Below are positions 54,926 to 64,000 of a stretch of DNA of 64,000 bases, piece by piece. The translations under genes were made by a program, and so were the position numbers. Origin of the DNA: UBA961 sp014191195 (lineage in GTDB: Bacteria > Bacteroidota > Ignavibacteria > Kapaibacteriales > UBA961); the NCBI GenBank assembly GCA_964204605.1, contig OZ123195.1, positions 1,116,001-1,180,000 on the forward strand, in the 5' to 3' direction. A model generated the notes under the pieces. It was given only the letters and a program-made list of their open reading frames with translations, searched no databases and had not been told where the DNA came from. Numbering within the stretch: position 1 is the stretch's first letter; each line of letters begins with the position of its first letter.

Positions 54926-57706
54926 TTAACTGTAAGTAATGAAATGCTGTTTAAGAGCTTTTCCGGTATAAGAATGTTCCAGAGAAGCAATGTGTTCAGG
55001 TGTTCCTTGTGCAATCACATATCCACCCTTTTCACCTGCCTCTGGGCCTAAATCTACAATGAAATCTGCTGCTGCTATAATATGAAGATTATGTTCGATA
55101 ATAAGGACGGTATGTCCTTTATCAATTAATCTATTAAAACATTTAAGTAATGTTTCAATATCATCGATATGTAATCCAGTTGTAGGTTCATCAAAAACAT
55201 ACAGAATATGTTCTGTTTGAGATTCATCGATACAAGAAGCAAGTTTAATCCTTTGTGCTTCACCACCAGATAATTTACTGCTTGGTTGTCCTAATCGAAT
55301 ATAACCCAATCCTACTTGTTGCAAGGTGTGTAATTTATTATAGATCCTTTTATTTCCAGTAAAAAATTCTAATGCTTCATTTACTGTCATACCAAGAACA
55401 TCTACAATAGATTTACCTTTATATAATACTGCTCTGACTTCTTTTTTATAGCGCGTTCCATTACAGGATTCACATTCTAGTGATAGATCTGGTAAAAATT
55501 GCATTTCTACGGTTACATATCCTTCGCCTTCACATGCTTCACAACGACCTCCTGGAACATTGAATGAAAATGTACCTGGCCTCCAGCCCATTTGCTTAGC
55601 TAATTGTGTGTCTGTAAATATATCTCTTATTGCATCAAAAGCTTTCGTATACGTTACAGGTGTAGATCGAGACGATTTCCCAATTGCAGTTTGATCTACT
55701 AATTCGATACCTTGAATATGTTCGCTTCCAAGAATTGTTTGAGCTGCTCCTATAGTGCCTGCAAAACCAGTGAATTTCTTTTTTAAAGCAGGTGCTAATA
55801 CCTCATGAACAAGAGTACTTTTTCCACTACCTGATACACCAGTAATAACCGTTATACATCCTAATGGAAAAGAAACGGTATCTCCCTTTAAATTTCTTTC
55901 CATTGGTTTTACAATGTCTATATAATGTCCATTGCCTTTTGATCGAGACTGTGGCATAAAGACTTGTTTTTTTCCAGACAAATATGAACCTGTAATCGAT
56001 TGTGAGTCTTTTAGCATTTCGCTTACAGTTCCACTAAACAATATCTCACCACCTAATTCACCCGCTTTAGGGCCTATATCCAATATATAATCTGCCTGCC
56101 TAATAATTTCAGGATCGTGTTCTACAACAACTACTGTATTTCCTAATGATCGTAGTTTTTTTAGTAAAGTAAGTAATCGCCATGTATCTCTTGGATGTAA
56201 ACCAATACTGGGTTCATCTAAAACATATAAAGTACCTACCAAAGAACTTCCTAAAGATGTTGCTAAAGTAAATCTTTGAGATTCTCCACCAGATAATGTA
56301 TGCGCCATTCTATCCAAAGTAATGTACTCTAAGCCAATATCTACAAGCATGGAAAGTCTTGATTTTATTTCTTGTAATACCGATTCAGCAATTGAAGTTT
56401 GATATGCATTAAGTTCTATATGTTGATAATATTCAGAAGCTTCAGCAAGAGTCATATTCATAATTTCTGGGATATTTTTACCACCAACAAATACTCTTCT
56501 AGCAGATTCAGAAAGGCGTCCGCCTCCACAATTATAACATTGAGTATATCCTCGATATCTTGATAATAATACTCTATATCCTACTTTAGAATGAGCAGAT
56601 TGTTCGGCCATTTCAAAAAAACCAGATATGCCCCCAAATAAAGCATCTCCATCCCATATAAATTGTTTTTGATGCTCTGTTAATATAGAATATGGAATAT
56701 CAATTGGTATCGAATGTCTTCTGGCAAAATCCAAACAATCTCTGTGATATTCTGTAAATCCTGGCGATCTGAATGGATGAATTACTCCTTGTGCTAAGCT
56801 TAAACTTTTGTCTGGAAAAATTAATTCTTTATCTAGGCCAATACTTCTACCAAAACCTTGACATACTTTACATGCGCCAAAAGGGCTATTGTAGGAGAAT
56901 AATCGTGGTTCTGGTTCTTGATACATTTTAGTACAAAAAGCACATTCAAATAAAGTGCTATAAAAATGATCTGTTTGTTGGCTAAGATTCCTAGCTATTA
57001 CTTTTCCTCTACCCAAAGTAAAAGCAGTTTCTAAAGAATCTGTTATTCTAGATTTTGTTTCTTGATCGGAATTGATGATAATTCTATCGGCAAGTATTAA
57101 AAGTTCATCTAATAGATGTTCATCAGGCATTACACTTTGCAAATCAATGATAGCATCAGATCCAGGAAGAATGGCTCGAGAATAACCATTTTCTATTAAT
57201 GCATGTAAAGAATCTTTTATTGATCGATCTTCATCTATTATAGGGAACAGTATATATACTTTATCTTCTTGATTCCAATTGAGAATAGTTTCGGCAGCAT
57301 AATTAGGTGTATCTTTTCTAACTTCTCTTCCACATGTGCAGATAGTTTGTCCAATCCTGCCATAAAGAAGTCTTAAATAATCATAAATTTCTGTTGTTGT
57401 AGCAACAGTAGAACGCGGATTTCTGGCAAAACCTCTTTGTTCAATTGCAATAGCTGGGGGTAATCCAGTTATACTTTCTACATCTGGCTTCTGCATTCTA
57501 TCCAAGAACTGTCTTGCATAGCTAGAAAGTGATTCAACAAATCTTCTTTGTCCTTCGGCATATAGGGTTTCGAATGCTAAAGAGGACTTACCAGAGCCAC
57601 TTACTCCGGTAATAACTGTTAAGGCATTCCTTGGTATTTCACAAGATACATTCTTAAGATTATTAACTTTTGAATTAATGATGGATATAATTTTTTTATG
57701 TGGCAT
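54926..57706 (-). CDS. uvrA: Excinuclease ABC subunit A
   Basis: 927-aa damage-recognition ATPase of nucleotide excision repair. Two ABC modules: Walker A GVSGSGKSSLAF and GVSGSGKSTLVHEVL; signatures LSGGESQRFTLA and LSGGEAQRIKLA; Walker B VLDEPSIGLH and VFDEPTTGLH. Zinc-finger cysteines appear as CAFCTKMY with CKVCQGFG, and CEACEGEG with CESCNGTRY. ATG 57706 (MPHKKIISIINSKVNNLKNVS) is preferred to the frame opening at 57772, since the extra 22 residues resemble nothing in the family. Confidence 0.95.
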   Translation of the reverse strand: MPHKKIISIINSKVNNLKNVSCEIPRNALTVITGVSGSGKSSLAFETLYAEGQRRFVESLSSYARQFLDRMQKPDVESITGLPPAIAIEQRGFARNPRSTVATTTEIYDYLRLLYGRIGQTICTCGREVRKDTPNYAAETILNWNQEDKVYILFPIIDEDRSIKDSLHALIENGYSRAILPGSDAIIDLQSVMPDEHLLDELLILADRIIINSDQETKSRITDSLETAFTLGRGKVIARNLSQQTDHFYSTLFECAFCTKMYQEPEPRLFSYNSPFGACKVCQGFGRSIGLDKELIFPDKSLSLAQGVIHPFRSPGFTEYHRDCLDFARRHSIPIDIPYSILTEHQKQFIWDGDALFGGISGFFEMAEQSAHSKVGYRVLLSRYRGYTQCYNCGGGRLSESARRVFVGGKNIPEIMNMTLAEASEYYQHIELNAYQTSIAESVLQEIKSRLSMLVDIGLEYITLDRMAHTLSGGESQRFTLATSLGSSLVGTLYVLDEPSIGLHPRDTWRLLTLLKKLRSLGNTVVVVEHDPEIIRQADYILDIGPKAGELGGEILFSGTVSEMLKDSQSITGSYLSGKKQVFMPQSRSKGNGHYIDIVKPMERNLKGDTVSFPLGCITVITGVSGSGKSTLVHEVLAPALKKKFTGFAGTIGAAQTILGSEHIQGIELVDQTAIGKSSRSTPVTYTKAFDAIRDIFTDTQLAKQMGWRPGTFSFNVPGGRCEACEGEGYVTVEMQFLPDLSLECESCNGTRYKKEVRAVLYKGKSIVDVLGMTVNEALEFFTGNKRIYNKLHTLQQVGLGYIRLGQPSSKLSGGEAQRIKLASCIDESQTEHILYVFDEPTTGLHIDDIETLLKCFNRLIDKGHTVLIIEHNLHIIAAADFIVDLGPEAGEKGGYVIAQGTPEHIASLEHSYTGKALKQHFITYS

Positions 57707-57783
57707 GCTTAAGAGAAAGGCATATATGAAAATATATTGCAGATATGTTGCATTTTTTATCAAAAATACCATAATGCATTGTA

Positions 57784-57818
57784 AACAAAAAGAGCATGGA
57801 AAAGTAATTCCATGCTCT
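57784..57818 (-). terminator. Strong terminator after the PhoD gene (minus strand)
   Basis: A perfect 12-bp stem: AAGAGCATGGAA at 57790-57801 and TTCCATGCTCTT at 57807-57818 around a 5-nt loop. Read on the minus strand it is followed by a T-run (the A-run at 57787-57791), 22 nt after the PhoD stop. It separates the PhoD unit from uvrA. Confidence 0.92.
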
Positions 57819-57840
57819 TGACAGTATACTTAAGTAATTT

Positions 57841-59793
57841 CTATTTAACAATATTCATTGATTTAGTAATGATTTGATTCTCAGAACTTATTTTATATGA
57901 ATATGTTCCAGAAGGTAAATGAAGGGCATTTAATTCAAAAACATATGGTCCTGGTTGATGTTCAACATTCATAAATCCTTTTAAAACTTGATTACCCAGA
58001 ATATCGTATACAATTAGCGATAACACTGCATATTTAGATACTGCATAATGTATCAATGTATTGTTGATAAATGGATTTGGATAATTTCCAATACCTAATA
58101 AATGCTCTGAGGAAGATTCTTTAATTTGTAATGGTAATTCATCAGGATTCGCAGGGCCTCCAGATAAAGTAGGCATATTTGAAACAGCAGCTTTTATGGC
58201 ATTTTTTCCACTTTGGGTATAGTATCCTTTGTAAAAATATTCACCTTTATTTCTTGTTGTGGTAGAATCTACAAAATACCAATCTGCTTGCGCCTTATCT
58301 GATTGTAAATCTAGAATCATATAGCCATGATTGTCTAAATCAATTTCTTTAATATGTGGATTGATAAATTTTAGCTGCCCAGCTATTCCTTTACTTTGAG
58401 GAGTATTAGGAGGAATTCCTTGCAATTCATTAATATTTGCTGATGTAATACTTGGGGTTACAAACTCACAAGCAACAGAGCCCTCGCCTGTTAAAGGCTT
58501 ATATGATGTATCTCTAGGAATAACTGGTAAATCAGAAGCCCAGGTACAATGGATATCTCCAGTTACAACAAGTGTATTATTGATAGAATTATTTTTAAGA
58601 TATCGTAATAATTTTTCTCTTTCTGCCGGATAGCCATCCCATGAATCAAGATTTGTAAATCCAGCTAAAGGCATCATCATCACTTGATTTGCAATGATTT
58701 TCCATTGAGATTTTGATGATTTGAGTGATTGGGTTAACCATTCGTACTGATTTTTTCCTAAAATGGTTCTATTAGGACTATTCCACAAGACAGTATCTAC
58801 CGCACTTGATGTGGTATCTTTTGCACCTAATGGTTTATCTCTTCCTTCTAAACGGGTATCAATCATAAAAATATCACAAAGCCCACCATAGTTTATTGTC
58901 CTATATATTTTTCCCTGAACAGATTGCTCTCTAATTGGTAACCATTCAAAATAGGCCTTTTCACCTGCATATTTTCGTGCTTGCCAATCACCTTCAGTTA
59001 AAGGATTATGATTATCTGCTCCACCTGGCCATGAGTCATTTGCTGTTTCGTGGTCATCCCAAATTCCTATAAAAGGATGCAATTGATGCAATCTTCTTAG
59101 ATCGGGATCTAATCGATAAAATGAATATCGTATTCTATAATCAGATAAGGTTACTGTTTCATTCTTGGGTTCATGTCCTCTATTTACAGATTTAGAATAT
59201 CCATAACCACCATCAGCATATTCATAGATATAATCACCTAAAAACAATATGGCATCTAAATCATTTCTTGCAGACATAGCGGCATATGCATTAAAATATC
59301 CTTGTTGATAATTAGCACATGATGCAATACCAAATCTTAATGCTTCCATTGTTTTAGAGGGTGCTGTTTTTGTTCTTCCTATAACTGATTCCCTACCTAA
59401 TCCCGAAAATTTATAATAGTATACAGTACCAGCTTCCAATGGACCAGCATCAATTTTTATAGTATAATCTTTACTTTGATCTGTGATAATAGATCCACTT
59501 AAAAGTATTGAAGTACATTTAGGATCTTTAGACATATACCATTTTACTTCAATAGGTCCATCTGTATCGGGTGTAATTCTTGACCATAAAATCACTTGAT
59601 TTTGCAATGGATCTCCAGAAGCAACACCGTGATAAAAAGGCTTTAAAGCTGGGTCAAATACTAGATTAGTAGTAGTAATTTCTTTAGGGAGAGGTCTATT
59701 ATAAGAATAAATATTGTTGTGCTCTTTCTCTGATAATGAAAAAGCAAATATTCTCATACTAAATAATACAATGAAGTAAGTACACAATTTCAT
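57841..59793 (-). CDS. Alkaline phosphatase D (PhoD) family protein with T9SS tail
   Basis: 650 aa from ATG 59793, which starts a signal peptide (LCTYFIVLFSMRIFAF). PhoD N domain has HGVASGDPLQNQVILWSRITP; the metallophosphatase domain has FGIASCANYQQGYFNAY, FLGDYIYEY, GIWDDHETANDSWPGGADNH and VVTGDIHCTW. The last 80 residues, IGNYPNPFINNTLIHYAV through LPSGTYSYKIS, are a clear T9SS type A sorting domain. It should release phosphate from mono- or diesters (teichoic acid, phospholipid or nucleic-acid fragments) at the cell surface. It follows the TonB receptor by 102 nt. Confidence 0.9.
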   Translation of the reverse strand: MKLCTYFIVLFSMRIFAFSLSEKEHNNIYSYNRPLPKEITTTNLVFDPALKPFYHGVASGDPLQNQVILWSRITPDTDGPIEVKWYMSKDPKCTSILLSGSIITDQSKDYTIKIDAGPLEAGTVYYYKFSGLGRESVIGRTKTAPSKTMEALRFGIASCANYQQGYFNAYAAMSARNDLDAILFLGDYIYEYADGGYGYSKSVNRGHEPKNETVTLSDYRIRYSFYRLDPDLRRLHQLHPFIGIWDDHETANDSWPGGADNHNPLTEGDWQARKYAGEKAYFEWLPIREQSVQGKIYRTINYGGLCDIFMIDTRLEGRDKPLGAKDTTSSAVDTVLWNSPNRTILGKNQYEWLTQSLKSSKSQWKIIANQVMMMPLAGFTNLDSWDGYPAEREKLLRYLKNNSINNTLVVTGDIHCTWASDLPVIPRDTSYKPLTGEGSVACEFVTPSITSANINELQGIPPNTPQSKGIAGQLKFINPHIKEIDLDNHGYMILDLQSDKAQADWYFVDSTTTRNKGEYFYKGYYTQSGKNAIKAAVSNMPTLSGGPANPDELPLQIKESSSEHLLGIGNYPNPFINNTLIHYAVSKYAVLSLIVYDILGNQVLKGFMNVEHQPGPYVFELNALHLPSGTYSYKISSENQIITKSMNIVK

Positions 59794-59895
59794 GATAAAA
59801 GATTTCCAAATAATTTTATATACCACACATTAGTATGCAAATTACTGATACATTATTAAGTAATTTTTATCAATATATTATCAAATAGTATAGGC

Positions 59896-62103
59896 TTAAA
59901 ATATATATTCGGCTTGTACAGAAAGTTGTCGTATTGGGGCTAGATTACCCATTATTTCGGTATAGTAATAATCAAATATATTCTTTGCATTAAACGTTAC
60001 GCTCATTGGTATATGTACCCAATTATGTAATCTTGCAATCAATCTCATATCACATATATGATTAGGAACTCTTGCATCAGCATTTTTGATAAATCCTAAA
60101 GCTGTTAGCCGGGGATCCATCATTTCTGTTCTACTGATAAAGCGATAATCTGTTTGTAAAAGTAGATCTTCTATTATTGGAATAGACATTCTTGTATACC
60201 ATAACACAGATGAACGATAATATAAAGTTTGCTTCAATATCAAATCTTCTGGCTTCATTAAGGTTAAAGATGTCTCAAAACTATATCCACCAGTTAGCAT
60301 TGACCTAAGCCCTAATTCTAAACCGGTGACTCTTGCTTTAGTAACATTCTGAAATTTAATATTTCCAGATGGCGTAAAAGATGGTTCAATCAAATCACTT
60401 AATTCATTCTGAAAATAACTAACATCTATTAATAAGATATCTTGTTCTCCACTAAGTGGAATAGCAGTTGTTGCACCACATTCATAAGACCAACTATATT
60501 CTGGCTTAACATTCATATTGGGTTCTATTGTTATCCCCTGAAATCTTAATGCTGCAAATCGTTCTGCAACGGCAGCGGCTCTAAAGCCTCTTCCAGCAGA
60601 TGCCCTAAATTGAATACCAAAAGGAGAAAGATAGCTAAGTGCAAGTTTAGGACTAATCTCAATATTTTGTTCTGCATCAGCTGTTTTTTCTGCATCAATC
60701 CTTGCACCTATAGTACAAATCAAATTTTCTATACCTGGTTTTATTTCTGCTTGGCTATAGCCAGACATAAATATTTGAGTTTTTTCCCCGTAAATTGGCG
60801 CTTGTACTGAATTCATAACAGTATTTATCCCTGAGGTTAGAAACACTTCAGGGCTAATCGATGCAGAATATTGTATCTCACTATTCCAAGATAAAGCATC
60901 ACTTGCTATTTGCTCCTCGCCAGGAAGTAAATTAGTATTCTTATAATTTGTTATAAATAAGCCAGATCTGATCATTAAAAAAGATTGATCTGAAAAAAAA
61001 TGCTTAAACTCTAATGCTGATGCTATTTTACCTGATTCTGTGCGTCGATTTGGATTTGTTCCAGTTGGAGGCCTAGTTGCACTATCTAAGGAATTCCAAA
61101 ACACCCAATCTCCTCGCTCTTCTGATGCTGCATTGATAAAGAAAGTTAGTTTAGACATCCCCTTTTTGTCAAATTGATATCCTACTTTACCATATCCACT
61201 CCATCTATAACTATTATCAGAGAGTCTATAACTTTTATCATATTTATTCCCCAGATTCATTGTTAATTCTAGATTATCGAATTTCTTAGAATATCCAATA
61301 TCAATTCCATACAATGCCGGAGGAGAATCATATACTCTCCATTGTTCATATATAGGTTGAGTATAGATGCCTGCATAAGTTCGAATAATAGTTCTTGCTG
61401 TATCAGATGGTGTTCTTGTAAATAATGAAACTGTACCACCTAAAGCACCTGTTCCATACAAAGCAGATCCTGCTCCTTTAATTACTTCCACACGATTGAT
61501 TTCCATCATTGGTAAAGCATCAAATTTCATATCACCATTATCTGCTGATAACATCGGGAATCCATCTAATAATAATGCTACTCTACTACCAACCCCTAAA
61601 GCAAAACCAGATGAGCCCCGAATACTTACTTGATCTCTAGCAACATTTACCCCTGGTACATAACGCAATACTTCATCTATTCTTGTGGTATTTCTTTGGG
61701 TGATTTGTTGTTGATCTAATAAGGATATAGAAACAGGTACTTCTTGAATCGATTGACTTCTTTTTCCTGCAGAAACCACTATTTCAGAAGCATTTAATGA
61801 TTTAGGAAGTAAATTTACTACCATTGATTGATCTGGCTGTTTATCCGATATAGTTATTATATGTTCTGATGCTGTATATCCTATATAGGTGATTCTAATT
61901 GTATATATACCATTGGAAAGATTTTCAAGTAGAAAATTCCCTTTATTATCTGCTTTCATCCCAATAGAGGTATTCTTTATCCTAATTATAGCACCAGATA
62001 AAGCTTCATTAGTTTCGGAATCTTTAATTGTACCAGAGATTGAACCTGCAAAAGATTCTGTGCTTAGCGCAAACAGTAAAGCTATCATTATAATCAATTT
62101 CAT
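59896..62103 (-). CDS. TonB-dependent receptor with CarboxypepD_reg domain
   Basis: 735 aa. Signal peptide to about residue 19 (LIIMIALLFALSTESFAG), then a carboxypeptidase-regulatory-like beta domain about 20-105 (GTIKDSETNEALSGAIIRIKN), plug domain about 120-235 (DEVLRYVPGVNVARDQVSIRGSS shortened: VSIRGSSGF, VEVIKGAGSALYGTGALGGTV), then a barrel ending QAEYIF with terminal Phe. Ligand unknown. It begins 8 nt after the lipoprotein gene, so these are co-transcribed, and PhoD follows. Confidence 0.9.
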   Translation of the reverse strand: MKLIIMIALLFALSTESFAGSISGTIKDSETNEALSGAIIRIKNTSIGMKADNKGNFLLENLSNGIYTIRITYIGYTASEHIITISDKQPDQSMVVNLLPKSLNASEIVVSAGKRSQSIQEVPVSISLLDQQQITQRNTTRIDEVLRYVPGVNVARDQVSIRGSSGFALGVGSRVALLLDGFPMLSADNGDMKFDALPMMEINRVEVIKGAGSALYGTGALGGTVSLFTRTPSDTARTIIRTYAGIYTQPIYEQWRVYDSPPALYGIDIGYSKKFDNLELTMNLGNKYDKSYRLSDNSYRWSGYGKVGYQFDKKGMSKLTFFINAASEERGDWVFWNSLDSATRPPTGTNPNRRTESGKIASALEFKHFFSDQSFLMIRSGLFITNYKNTNLLPGEEQIASDALSWNSEIQYSASISPEVFLTSGINTVMNSVQAPIYGEKTQIFMSGYSQAEIKPGIENLICTIGARIDAEKTADAEQNIEISPKLALSYLSPFGIQFRASAGRGFRAAAVAERFAALRFQGITIEPNMNVKPEYSWSYECGATTAIPLSGEQDILLIDVSYFQNELSDLIEPSFTPSGNIKFQNVTKARVTGLELGLRSMLTGGYSFETSLTLMKPEDLILKQTLYYRSSVLWYTRMSIPIIEDLLLQTDYRFISRTEMMDPRLTALGFIKNADARVPNHICDMRLIARLHNWVHIPMSVTFNAKNIFDYYYTEIMGNLAPIRQLSVQAEYIF

Positions 62104-62111
62104 ATATAGCC

Positions 62112-62627
62112 TTAAAATGGTTGAGGAGGTAATGAAGCAAAATCAACTATTATTCTAATAAATATCGTATCTCCAGGTTGAATTTCTAATTGAGTAGGTT
62201 TTGTATTATCACCACTTAAAGTATAGATTCCAACTACTTTTTGAGCATTTAAATCAATAGATATTTGTTTTGCAATCCCAATATATTGTAATGTCGCAGG
62301 CGCTTCTGGAATCTGAATTTCGAAGTTTGAGGAATCAACATAAGTAGGTAAAGAAGTAAATCCAGAGATAAAAGCTCTGCCATTTAACAGTTCATTTATA
62401 ATACCAGCACTATCTGGCAAAGGGAACTGTGTAAAAGCAGCTGCTCTAATCGCAAAAGCAGAGTCTTTGTCCAAAGACCAAGAGTCTTTTCCACCTTTAT
62501 ACATAATTGTACCTTTAATAAATGCTGGACCCTTTTTACGTGTTGGTTCTGGCGGTGCTAATCCCTCACTACATGATGCAAGAAGCATTGCTATTATTAA
62601 GTGTATCGAGTAAAAAATAGATTTCAT
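62112..62627 (-). CDS. Putative lipoprotein upstream of TonB receptor
   Basis: 171 aa. Lipoprotein signal SIHLIIAMLLASC with Cys19, followed by a Pro-rich linker (SEGLAPPEPTRKKG). The body looks like a single beta sandwich (FIKGTIMYKGG, FEIQIPEAPATLQYIGIA, LEIQPGDTIFIRIIVDF). No named family recognised. By position it is likely the surface or periplasmic partner of the TonB receptor 8 nt downstream, though it does not look like SusD. Confidence 0.72.
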   Translation of the reverse strand: MKSIFYSIHLIIAMLLASCSEGLAPPEPTRKKGPAFIKGTIMYKGGKDSWSLDKDSAFAIRAAAFTQFPLPDSAGIINELLNGRAFISGFTSLPTYVDSSNFEIQIPEAPATLQYIGIAKQISIDLNAQKVVGIYTLSGDNTKPTQLEIQPGDTIFIRIIVDFASLPPQPF

Positions 62628-62670
62628 ATGGAGTTAAACTTCTATATATGAACAATGTTATCATAAACAA

Positions 62671-62689
62671 AATTTGAAAAAATCAAATT
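62671..62689. promoter_or_regulatory. Palindrome in the divergent lipoprotein/esterase region
   Basis: AATTTGA at 62671-62677 and TCAAATT at 62683-62689 are perfect inverted repeats separated by AAAAA. It lies between two divergent starts (62627 and 62744), a place expected for an operator. The half-sites resemble an Fnr/Crp-type site, but the spacing is one base short. Confidence 0.35.
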
Positions 62690-62743
62690 ACGATGAAATG
62701 GAAAAAAAACAATAATTCCAATAGAAAATAATATCTTGTATGT

Positions 62744-63679
62744 ATGAATATTCAATTTATTATATGCGCCTTTGTCTATCTATTTACTTTTAGTACTTAT
62801 ACTGTAATAGCCGAAGATACAATGTTTTCTAGTAACACAGCACCACTGGTAAGTTCGGGAAAATGTATTCGTATCGACAGATTTCCATCTACATTTGTTC
62901 AGGCAAGGACGATAGATATTCTTTTACCTAAAGGTTATAATCCTCAACAAACCTATCATGTTATCTATATGCATGATGGCCAAATGCTTTTTGATAGCAC
63001 ATATACTTGGAATCATCAAGAATGGCACATAGATGAGGTATTTGAACAATATCAAGATTCATTATATGAAACAATCATTGTTGGTATTTGGAATAATAAT
63101 GAATTTCGTCATGCAGAATATTTTCCTCAAAAAGCTCTTGCTTATATTCACGATAGTACTAAATCACTATTTTTATCTGAAAAGTTTAAGGGGAAAGCTC
63201 TTGCTGATAATTATCTTCATTTTATCGTAGATGAATTAAAACCTTTTATTGAAAATGTATTTTCTGTCTCAAAAAAACCTGAACATACTATGATTATGGG
63301 TTCTAGTATGGGAGGCCTTATTTCTTTATATGCTCTATGTGAATATCCTCATGTTTTTGGAGCTGCCGCAGGTTTATCTACTCATTGGATAGGAACAACA
63401 TCTATAGATAATGGAGATATTCCCAGAGGTTTAATTACATATATATCTGACAATCTACCTAAGGCTGATTTAAAAAGAAAATTGTATACCGATCATGGTA
63501 CTATTGGCATTGATAGTCTATATCAACCCTGGCAAATACAAATTGATGCTCTTTTGTTATCAAAAGGTTATGATCATACTCAATATATGAGTGCTGTTTT
63601 CGAAGATGCTGATCATAATGAAGAAGCTTGGTCTCAAAGATTATATGTTCCACTATTGTTTTTACTTAAAACACCTTAA
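62744..63679 (+). CDS. Secreted alpha/beta-hydrolase esterase (PF00756-like)
   Basis: 311 aa. Signal peptide to about residue 23 (FIICAFVYLFTFSTYTVIAE). Esterase-D/enterobactin-esterase-like fold: VIYMHDGQMLFD, the nucleophile elbow GSSMG with Ser188, and a C-terminal DADHNEEAW that should supply the catalytic His. Members hydrolyse acyl or siderophore esters; since a TonB receptor is encoded divergently, siderophore processing is possible but unproven. No sorting domain at the C terminus. Confidence 0.85.
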   Translation: MNIQFIICAFVYLFTFSTYTVIAEDTMFSSNTAPLVSSGKCIRIDRFPSTFVQARTIDILLPKGYNPQQTYHVIYMHDGQMLFDSTYTWNHQEWHIDEVFEQYQDSLYETIIVGIWNNNEFRHAEYFPQKALAYIHDSTKSLFLSEKFKGKALADNYLHFIVDELKPFIENVFSVSKKPEHTMIMGSSMGGLISLYALCEYPHVFGAAAGLSTHWIGTTSIDNGDIPRGLITYISDNLPKADLKRKLYTDHGTIGIDSLYQPWQIQIDALLLSKGYDHTQYMSAVFEDADHNEEAWSQRLYVPLLFLLKTP

Positions 63680-63816
63680 TGTTTGTTCTTCTAAAGCATT
63701 TCACTCCTAAATATCTTATATCTTTTCCCTACATATTTTTTACTTATTTAATACATGGCACTCTTTTTGTAAGTATTACTTAATAATATTAAAACTTAAT
63801 ATTTACAAGGTATAAC

Positions 63817-64000
63817 ATGAAAATATGTATTCGATTATTATGCTTGCTATTGATATTCTTTAGCTTTTATAAAAGTGCATCTGCACAGCAGTCTTTTACT
63901 TCTGTTGGTGGTGATGCAAAAGGGCCAACTGGGTCGGTTTCTTATTCTGTTGGATTACTAACATATAGTACACATATAAGTAGAACTGGCATGGAATGTC
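63817..64000 (+). CDS. Exported protein, probable T9SS cargo (3' end cut by window edge)
   Basis: Open frame from ATG 63817 to the end of the window (61 codons), with ACAAGG just upstream. It starts with a signal peptide (CIRLLCLLLIFFSFYKSASAQ) and continues QSFTSVGGDAKGPTGSVSYSVG, the N-terminal pattern GGDAxGxxGSVSYSVG that is frequent in T9SS-secreted proteins of Bacteroidota. The rest is missing. Confidence 0.75.
   Translation, partial: MKICIRLLCLLLIFFSFYKSASAQQSFTSVGGDAKGPTGSVSYSVGLLTYSTHISRTGMEC

Noticed and set aside
62671..62689. Fnr box
   Set aside because: Half-sites are similar but the spacing is one base short of the 14-nt consensus, so only a generic palindrome is reported.

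Overview
The window is AT-rich (roughly 30% G+C by eye) and comes from a Gram-negative bacterium of the Bacteroidota/FCB group. The evidence is a SprA translocon protein of the type IX secretion system (T9SS), several exported proteins with T9SS-type C-terminal sorting domains, TonB-dependent receptors (one with a CarboxypepD_reg domain), and promoters matching the Bacteroidota pattern TTTG-N19/20-TAnnTTTG. The large choice-of-anchor/ASH-type and SBBP-repeat proteins suggest a deep lineage such as Kapabacteria or Ignavibacteria, but that placement is inference. Genes are densely packed, often overlapping by 1-4 nt. No gap exceeds 300 bases, and I see no insertion sequence, prophage, CRISPR array or integrase.

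Layout. 1-5.7 kb: the 3' part of thrS, then a convergent five-gene minus-strand operon (divergent PfkA homologue, DUF1844 protein, NAD kinase, HAD phosphatase, short-chain prenyl diphosphate synthase). 5.9-17.1 kb: a RidA protein, a secreted Ig/ASH-type protein, the giant sprA gene and a GT9 glycosyltransferase. 17.1-23.5 kb: biotin carboxylase (minus), then a mannose-1-P guanylyltransferase/phosphomannomutase-like fusion overlapping a secreted GH27 alpha-galactosidase. 23.6-28.8 kb: PtsN-like EIIA, a coiled-coil secreted protein, murI, an orphan pair of Dpp/Opp permeases and holA. 28.9-32.2 kb: rpsT, tRNA-Arg(ACG), rpsO, a terminator and pnp with a structured leader and a repeat-encoded tail. 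32.3-45.7 kb: an ABC exporter, then a likely operon of SPFH protein, AddB-like Fe-S nuclease, RluE, RsmE, a vWA/SBBP secreted protein, an M20 amidohydrolase and a DCC-family protein. 45.7-49 kb: a lipoprotein and a small ubiquitin-like (YukD-type) protein on the minus strand, divergent from a TPP riboswitch that precedes a TonB receptor. 49-57.7 kb: rlmI, an unrecognised probable outer-membrane barrel, hisS, and a uvrA-flippase-crcB operon. 57.8-64 kb: a minus-strand lipoprotein-TonB receptor-PhoD phosphatase set ending in a strong terminator, a divergent secreted esterase, and the start of another T9SS-type cargo gene.

Most genes are housekeeping: translation, RNA decay, DNA repair and replication, isoprenoid and lipid precursors, envelope. 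The accessory theme is the cell surface: SprA exports cargo that includes the alpha-galactosidase, the PhoD phosphatase and the large adhesin-like proteins, while two TonB receptors import thiamine (riboswitch-supported) and an unknown ligand. I did not find a clearly new multi-gene system. The most unusual items are a PfkA homologue missing several catalytic or substrate-binding residues, a ubiquitin-like protein paired with a lipoprotein, mutually exclusive hairpins in the pnp leader, and the Asp/Arg pentapeptide tail of PNPase.
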